From Galaxea fascicularis (taxonomy: Eukaryota > Cnidaria > Anthozoa > Scleractinia > Euphylliidae): DNA of 64,000 nt. A program made the translations under genes and the position numbers. The DNA lies in assembly GCA_948470475.1 (NCBI GenBank), contig OX419347.1:3562572-3626571 (forward strand). The letters are read 5' to 3'. Every line of letters begins with the position of its first letter. Within the stretch, counting starts at the first letter, position 1. The notes below the pieces were generated by a model. The model was not told the DNA's origin. It saw only the letters and a list, made by a program, of their open reading frames with translations, and searched no databases. Positions 51,351-60,300 of this stretch are shown one piece after another.

Positions 51351-54300
51351 TGCAGAATTCAATGGAGGTGGGGTAAGACCAAATGATGTGCCCAATGTGG
51401 AAGGGAGTAAACGATTTTGGAGTGATATTTGGAGTGTTGAAAAAGAGCATAACCTAGAGGCAGAATGGCTGAAAGATTTAAAAAATGATTTGAAGAATGA
51501 AGAACATTTTCAAGAAAATGTGGTCATAACTACTGAGAAGATAATGAAACAATGTAGAAGGATGCCCAACTGGAAAGCTCCAGGGAAGGATGGGGTTCAA
51601 GGTTACTGGATTAAGAACCTTTGCAATCTTCATAAGCGGATTGCTAGTCCGATGAATACGATCTTGATGGGAGAAGATAGTGTACCTGCATGGATGACAT
51701 ATGGTCGAACTGTACTCTGTCAGAAGGATCCGAGAAAAGGTAATGCAGCAGAAAACTATCGCCCAATTACATGCCTTCCACTGATGTGGTACCCTGCGAG
51801 CAGAGGTCTCTTCGATCTTCCTAGATAAGTCGGGAAGAGGAAGAGACCTCTGCCAACCGCCTCGACTTTCTTTGATTTGCCGCTCATCCACCGAAATGGA
51901 TGAGTCAGTCTGGTTTAAAACCGGTTTTTACCATTTCACCGCAGTGCGCATACTCCTTGATGGAATTGCTGACTTAATAGATGCCCGCGGTATATTGTTT
52001 ACGCAAGTCAATTCACAAAACGGCGGATGCCTCGGCTGGCGTATCTCTCTCAAAGAAAGTCTTTGACAAAGCAGTGAACAGCGTACGGGGAAAAGTGAAC
52101 ACTGGAATAGTTAAGCTCACAGAACACCAGTTTAAGGCCTTGAATAATTTTCTGTGTGGAAAAGATTCGTTTGTTTGCTTGCCTACCGGCCATGGTAAAT
52201 CAATGATCTATCACCTATGCCCTGTTGTTGTGAAAGAACTTTCTTCTTCTGGTCTGGAACAGTTCCCGACTGACCCAATAGTAGTTGTAATCTCTCCGCT
52301 AATTTCGCTGATCGCAGATCAGATAGGCTCATGTGAAAAGCTGGGAATTAAAGCGTGTAAAAGGAAGCATGCGTGTTTGAAATTTTATATGAAAGCGAGG
52401 CTAATAAAGGCTTGGTTACATTTCATTTCACGCATGCTCAACAAGAAAAGTCGAGGCGGTTGGCAGAGGTCTCTTCCTCTTCCCGACTTATCTAGGAAGA
52501 TCGAAGAGACCTCTGCTCGCAGGGTACTGATGTGGAAACTTTTAATGGGAATGATAGCTGAAGAGATGTACAATTATCTTGAGCGAGAGAAGCTCTTGCC
52601 AGAAGAACAAAAAGGATGTAAACGAGGAAGCTGTGGAACAAAAGATCAATTACTTATCGATAAGACTGTATTGAGAGATTGTAAGAAAAGACACACCAAT
52701 CTATCTATGGCCTGGATCGATTACAAGAAAGCATATGACTATGTTCCACATAGTTGGATCAAGGAATGTATGCAGGTGTTTGGAATTGCAGAAAACGTGA
52801 GAAATTTATTGGAAATAGTATGGAGCAATGGAAGTTATTGTTGACGTCTAATGGTAAAGATCTTGGGGAGGTGGATGTGAAAAGAGGGATCTTTCACTAT
52901 TGTTTGTGTTGTGTATGGTACCACTGTCGTTGATACTTCGGAGGGTAAATGGATACTATGAATGGGGAAAGAAAGAATACAAACTAAATCATTTGTTGTA
53001 TATGGATGATTTGAAACTGTTTGCCAATAGTGAAGAACAAATTGATACACTTGTGAGAACTGTTCACATCTTTAGTACTGATATTGGGATGGAATTTGGA
53101 ATGAAAAAATGTGGAATCCTTACTTTGTTTGTTGTCAGTTGTCAGATGTGATGGAATAAAGCTTCCAAATGATGAAGTAATGAAGGAAGTTGAAAAGGAA
53201 GGATACACATATTTGGGTATAGTTGAATTAGATAAGATCAAAGAGAATGAAATGAAAGAAAAAACAGTAAAGGAATATAAGCGACGGCTTCGATTGATTC
53301 TAAAATCAAAACTAAATGGGAGAAACAATAACAGCAATAAATACATGGGCAGTGGCTGTATTCAGATACGGAGCAGGAATACTAGAGTGGAAAGAGAGCG
53401 AATTGAAAAACGTGGATAGGAAATCAAGGAAAGCAATGACAATGTACGGAGCATTACATCCAAAGAGCGATGTGGACAGATTGTACATTAAGAGGAAAGA
53501 GGGAGGTAGAGGCCAGATGAGTGTGGAACATTGCGTTAGAGGAGAAGAAAATAGTTTGGGTTTTTATGTTGCCAATTCTGAGGAAGATCTCATTAGGGGA
53601 GTTTCTGCAGCTAAGACAATCAATACGGAAGATGTTTTAACAAGTGGTGAATTTAAAAATCAGAGAGCACAGGAACTTAAACAAAACTGGACTGAAAAGA
53701 AAATGCATGGACAGTTTGTCAGGGAAATGCCAGAGAATGTTGATAAAACGTGGCAATGGTTATCCAAATGTGATTTGAAGATTGGGACTGAAGCGTTGTT
53801 ATGTGCAGCACAGGAACAGGCCATCAGGACAAATTATGTAAAGCATCATATCGATAAGACCAGTGAAAGCCCCCTGTGTAGATTATGTGGGAAAAAAGGT
53901 GAAAGCGTGCAACACCTAGTATGTGGATGTAAGAAATTGGCTCAGAAGGAATATAAGAGACGACACGACAATGTAGCAAAGAAAGTCCATTGGGAATTTT
54001 GTAAGAAGAATGGGTTAGAGCATACGAAAAAGTGGTATGAACATGTCCCAGAAGGAGTAGTAGAAAATGAAGAAGTTAAGGTTTTGTGGGATATCAATGT
54101 TCAGTGTGACAACGTGATAGAGGCGAGAAGACCAGACATAATTGTAATTGACAAGAAAGAGCGAAAGGGGCTAATCATCGATATTGCTGTACCAGCTGAT
54201 GTAAGAGTGGAGGAAAAAGAAAGAGAAAAAGTAGAAAAGTATCAGGATTTGAAGAGGGAGATTGGAAGATTGTGGAAACTTAAAAAGGTGGAGGTTGTAC

Positions 54301-57300
54301 CTGTAGTAATAGGGGCCCTTGGAAGTGTCACCAAAGGATTTGATAGGTGGATTGAAAAGCTAGACATAACATTCAGCGTTGGAGTGGTGCAAAAGACTGC
54401 GTTGTTGGGAACTGCAAGGATATTGAGGAAGGTGCTGGAAATGTGAAGAAGAGATAATTCCGTTAGCCCTTGGTGATTTGTTGTGACTCGCCTAATGGAA
54501 GAAATCACGGCAATGACAACAGCCAGAACATGATGTTAAACAAAGATAATAATAATAATAATAATAACAACAATAAAAATTTTATTAACTCTCATATTGT
54601 TTTTGCCAAGCACAGGTGCTCTAGCAATTGGGGAAACTGTAAATCAAATGAACTCTAACTCAAATCAAATCAAATGTTTGGACAGAGGGGAAAACCAGAG
54701 TAAGCGGAGAAAACCTCTCAGGCAGAGTCAATACTGATTAATGAGATTAAATTAAATTAACCCTTTAAACCCTAAGAGTGATCAGTATCAAATTTCTCCT
54801 TGTGATATCAAGGATTTAAAGACAGAGTGATCACGAGAATTAAGGACAGGATCACAAGAGATGAATTTGCTTGATCTTTTACCAACTTCTCCCCATTTCT
54901 TCATGAGAAAATGTGTGGAGGCAATGAATGATAATTTAAATTTTGATCACATTCATACCGCGTCCACTGGTCTTTTAAGTAATTCAGTATAGTCCAGAAC
55001 ATTCTTGTGAATCATGTCAGTGTTGTTTGTCCACCATTGAGCGAAATCCCTCACCCGACTGATACCAGACAGTTCAGATTTTATCTGAAGAGAAAAAAAA
55101 AACTTGTAACAACAACAACATTTATTACATACAGTACTAGTTACAGTGCGAAGTTTGTCCACCCAAATATAGCAAGGCTGATCGAGTTGGGTAGAACAAA
55201 GATAAAACAGTTGATTAATATATTTACAAATGACAAGGATTACGAAAGGATATAACTATTATTTAAGACGAGCAACTGAATATTTCAATAGTAAAGAGGT
55301 GGTATACTACAATAAAATACAGATTGAGATTCTAGTCAATTGATTGCTGGTTTGGCGAAAAGGTTTACTCTAGATGAAGGATATCACAAAAAACAAAAAA
55401 AAAAGATCAATTCATGTATGATACTTCCAAAACATTGTGACAATAATAGAACTAAAATAAATTTCAAACTCATGAGACAACTTATTAAAGATATGTTCCG
55501 GTGTGACTTCTGTCATCATGCATTTAATGTGTTAAACACAATAATATAATTTAAACATGCTGACAATTTGGATTTAACAGTTACAGTTACAATTGAGTCA
55601 CTCATGTGCATGTGCATGTGAGTGATAATTACATAATTAAGATATGAAACACAGAAATTATTATCATCTGGATCTCATTGTAAAACAAAAGGTGGTTCTA
55701 ACTTTTGAGTCTGTGGATGAAATCCTAAGTGTGACCATTCAAATGAAAGCTACTGAGCAGTACTTTCCTGTGGTGCTGTTTATTGTGCTCTGCAAGGTGG
55801 TTCCAAGTTTTGCATCTGTGGGTGAAATCCTGTGATATTCATAAATGAAAGCTACTGAGCAGCATTTTTTCTTGGCCATGTGCATTTTAATGTTACTCAG
55901 TTACACAGAGTTGTCAGGCCTCACCTGGTTGATGATGCTGTGTGTCAAGTTGTTGTCCGGAGTATATAAGATCTTCCCCTTCAAGAAGAGAGATGCTAAC
56001 TCAACAAACCCTCTGTCAAAACTTCCCATTCCTGGATTCCCTGTAACGCCCCCTGCTCCACGTACTAACTCTTCCACGAAACAGTGGCATTTGGCAGCCT
56101 CTGTGGACAAACAGTGAAATCCGGTTTAGCCTATGCTTCTGTCTTATTTTTTTATGTGCCAAATATATGTCAAATATATTAGGCCAGATTCAGAAAGTCC
56201 TCCTATGTTTAGAGGTATTTTAAGTATTGTTTTGAAGCATACATGTATAAAAACAATGGGCTATTGTGAGAAAACAATACTTAGGAGGGCTTTGTGAACC
56301 TGGCCCCAGGACAGCTGTTACATGTAACAGCAAAATCTTATCAGAAAGATTACTCTGGAGCTAGTTTCTAAGCCATCAGCTGCATTGAAACTCTATACTA
56401 TGTACTTTGACTACCATAAATAAATACTTAATTGACTGCTCCGCTAGAGGGGCTTTTAAACCACAATGAAACAAAAAAAACAAACTGGTGGGAGGCAGAC
56501 CAGTTGGCTACTAACAAGAGCAGTTGAGGAGTTAAACTACCCAGAAAAACACCCATACGTGGTCAGAGCAGGATTTGAATCTCAAGTCCGACTTGGCCAC
56601 CCTTACAGGCACAACAATGTGCCAAGCGTTAGGTACTGGTAAGCAGATTGAAGAAGCGATCGATGAAGATTTAAGGGAAGGATCAAGTGAAATCAGCCTC
56701 ATGCCTATAACTTGGAAATGGCATATTAGCCATTTTCCAAGTTAAAAATGAGTTCTTACCAGCCTTGTAGAAGCAGAAACGTGATCCTTTTACAGAGTCA
56801 TCAAAACAACATCCCCTCTGAATGCACTGATCTTTCGAGATGCCTGGCCAACCACAGTCAACTCGATCAACAGGGTTGATCATAGAACATTGGTCTGTTA
56901 TGGTACAAGATAAAAAGCACAGCTTAAAAGTGATGCTTGTACCTTATGGCATTGAATTTAAACCCAAGAAGATAGAGTGATTTTTGTTTGACCTAAAAGT
57001 GCCTTTTGCAAGTGTTTCCAATTTGTTTTGTCTGGTGCTTGTTTAAAGCTCAGAACAGTACATGTATACGGCCAATAAACACTCATAAACAGGGCTGTCA
57101 TTAAGTTTTGAAGCAGGCATAACATCTATGACCTCACCCGTAACATCTAAAAACATGGCAAATGCCCAAACTCAATATAGAGCAACAATCAAATGTAACA
57201 TCAACTAAGCTCAGCCATGACAGTTGTTACGAGTTACAGCCCTTAATGACAGCTCTGCATAATGTGGAACAGATGGTTTGATTGTCCAATCATTATTGCA

Positions 57301-60300
57301 GAGAAACATCAAAGCAAACTATCGATTGACTTCCAGACAGTTGTCATGAACCATTTTTGCTGATCCAACCAAAAACCGTGTGGGTAAGTGTCTCCTAACA
57401 ATACCAATCAAACTGTCATTTCCCTGAAAGTTTCTTACACCAGTCCTCTTCGATCATTTTAAAAGGGCTTTCAGAAGTGCCAAACAAGTTCTTTTAATTC
57501 ATTAAGCATTTTAAAGAATAGCAAACCTGAGAGGAGAGGAGATTCACACTAAACATTTTACAAAGCTGTAGCTGTTAACTAATTAATCTCACTTGATGGG
57601 CCATTTCCAAATTACCTCATGCCTCTTTTTCAAAGCGAGTCTAGGTGCTCACCCTTTCATATTCAAATCAATTTTCACTCACATGAAAATGAGCATAATT
57701 TGCATGTGAATGAAAATTGAGTTGCATATGAAAGGATGAGCACCTAGACTGACTCTGAATAGAGGCCTAAGGTATTCAGAAATGGCCTACTTGTATTAGG
57801 GATATACACTGTACAAACCTATGGCCCTATTGAGTGAAAGTCATTTTCACTAACCTGGTTGATTAGAAATGTTGTAGTTCAGTTGAGAACACTGTTTCGG
57901 CTTCGTCTTGTCGTCATCCTCCTTTGAACTATTAGTACTTTCACCAAAAAAACCCAACATCCGCTGCATGCCCAGATAGAATGCATTGCTGTCAAAACCC
58001 TCCATGAAGGTATTATTAGAGAGTCCACAGGTACCAGCTAACAAACCCAAACCACCACCAACAGCCACACCACCACTGTTGCTGCTACTACCATTGCTAT
58101 TGTCACCATTGCCGCTGTCACTACCGGATGGCCCTCCACAAAGGGTTTCTTGGAAAGTGCGATTGCGCCTGCCTAGGTCATCCATGAAATCGAAAAAGTC
58201 AGCTGATAGTTGGGATAAGGATTGTAGGGCTTGAAGCTAAAATAAAAAATACATATAATCAAATTTTAATTCTCAAATTAGTACTGGAAATTAAAGGTGC
58301 CTGAGATCTTTGTGTCATCACTTACAATAAAATCGCTTTGTATTCCCAATACTGTAAATGTAATAACAGCATTCCTTCCTCATAATTTCCTATTTTTCTT
58401 GAGTTTTCTGGTCACAGGCGATAAACATTTAATCCCAAACTGGATCGACAAATTATGGGTGATACATTATGAGAAGCTGAGGTTAAAATCACCAACTGAC
58501 TGCAAGAATACTTCTTTTAGTTCTATGTTCAGGGTTGATGAATGGGTTGAAGTAGCTGCCTACAGATTATCAGGGGTGGAAAGCTCACAAATGCAATTTC
58601 CTGCATAATTTTTCTGAGGCAAAAGTAGCCAGCACAAAGTAGTCTGACAGCTCTACCTGACAACCCTGTATGTTACACACTAGTAGTCGACTAAACAAGT
58701 CCAACATTCTTTATGACAAACAAAATCTCGAGATGCATGACAAAAGCAAACTACGTTATATTTTAAATTGTGTCATTATGTCTAGTAGTGTTGGCATAAC
58801 ATTTAATAACTAGGACATTAATCAAGGTAGGTATCAAACTATCACATATCGAAGTGATGTAATTTATTATATCACCAAACTAATCTGATTCAAATCATGG
58901 CCATCATTCAATTTAGATCAGCAACACACTATAGTGTCCTTCACACCCATGACAATATCATTACATTTGTTTGAGAGTGAAGTAAAATATAATCCTCAAT
59001 GGTTCAGATTACACTTATCCCTTTAACCCTAGGAGTGATCAGCATCAAATTTCTCCTTGTAATTTAAAGCTTTCTAAAACTGAGTGGTCACAGGGGTCTC
59101 ATTAGAAGCTGGCAACCAGCGAAAATCGCCGCCTAGTTTGTCAGAATTTACCTCTGACCGCCGCCTACTTTGTCTAGATTTCACTAAAATGATTTAAAAA
59201 AATAATCAGGTCGCTACTAATACTTTATCAAGCTCAGATGGCTATTTCAAAACTTATTGAAACCCCTGTGTCACAAGAATTCAGGACAGGATCACACAAG
59301 ATGAATTTGTGTGATATTTGAATAATTTCTCCCTACTACTTCTATAGGAAATGTGTAGGGGTAAGAAAAGAGAATTTGAATTTCGATCTTCAGGTTTAAA
59401 GGCTTACACTGTAAGACAGAGTATGTACATCAAATCCAACATGTGTTATAGGTTATGGCCTTAAATGGCTGCTCTACAGATGACTATGAAATTTGACAGG
59501 CTGTTCAACTTACATCCTCTGTTAAATTTCCCCAATCATTGGACAAGGCTCTCAGTAGTCCCGTGATACTCTGATTATTCTGAAACAGGATAACAAAAAA
59601 ATGTCAGCTGACAAGGCTTGCAGGTTGTTTAACCCACTAATTAAATGGAAAGTTGTATAGCAGCAGTGGGAATCTGCTGAGTAATATTTAAAAAAAATAA
59701 ATTATACTGTCTCTTAAAATTAAAATTTACAGAAAAACATGTTTCGAATCAATTAAATTTCATCCATCATCAGGTTGCTACATGACTGTAATACAAAATA
59801 AAATTAATCTTAATTCAATAATTCATAAGCCTCCAATTAAAACTGAGATGGAAACTACAAGTTAGTAGAAGTGTCCTGGACAGAATTGAACACTTAATAA
59901 CAATTCTTTATATGCTGCAAAATTAAAGTCAACACTGCCAAAAATTCATATTCATTCCACATAGTAGTAGTGTTACCTGGTATTGATTGGCATTTGGCCA
60001 TGTGAGTTGATTTTGTAATTCTCTTCCTAGTTCCCCAAGCATAGTGTTGTTAAGACTACACAAAGCTGTTTGCACCTCAAACTTCAATAAAACAAACAAA
60101 ACATGCATATTATATTACACTTGCAAATTAAAATTCATCATTGTTAGGTTTCCTCACATGCCTTCAGTTATTCTGGGAATGTAGATAATAGTTGGGAGCC
60201 AGGGAAAATATCTGGCTGTCATCTAAATTTTCCCGGCTGAAAATCCTTGTACGATCTCAAACATATGTGCTAATGGATTCTTCTAAACCCACCTGTGAAC

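Larger units (their letters stand above)
51790..52526. mobile_element. 737 bp TIR element with 9 bp target duplication, nested in the retrotransposon
   Basis: Begins TACCCTGCGAGCAGAGGTCT and ends AGACCTCTGCTCGCAGGGTA. Terminal inverted repeats are identical over 80 bp (51790-51869 and the matching right end). CTGATGTGG flanks both sides (51781-51789 and 52527-52535), and removal of element plus one copy heals the host frame. A 9 bp duplication suits Mutator-like elements. Each arm also contains GCAGAGGTCTCTTC and, further in, GAAGAGACCTCTGC, so each end can fold on its own. The interior has no transposase but does carry a helicase-like fragment. Confidence 0.9.
51353..54566 (+). mobile_element. 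RLE-type non-LTR retrotransposon, 5'-truncated, between (TAA)n tracts
   Basis: Lies antisense in the ABCA intron between exons 55084-54959 and 51227-50921. Reverse-transcriptase motifs appear in order: [45 protein letters not shown] and [13 protein letters not shown] (catalytic Y-x-DD). These are followed by a zinc knuckle ([10 protein letters not shown]...HLVCGC) and a restriction-like endonuclease ([32 protein letters not shown]). Homology starts at once after an AATAAT tract (51309-51350) and ends in another (54547-54567). This matches the TAA-targeting habit reported for Dong/R4-type elements; clade placement is inference. N-terminal DNA-binding fingers are missing. Frame shifts near 52844, 53100 and 53350, plus a nested insertion, make it dead as a whole. 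Confidence 0.88.

Noticed and set aside
52984..53346. Minus-strand frames across the retrotransposon
   Set aside because: Antisense shadows of the RT and endonuclease coding frames.
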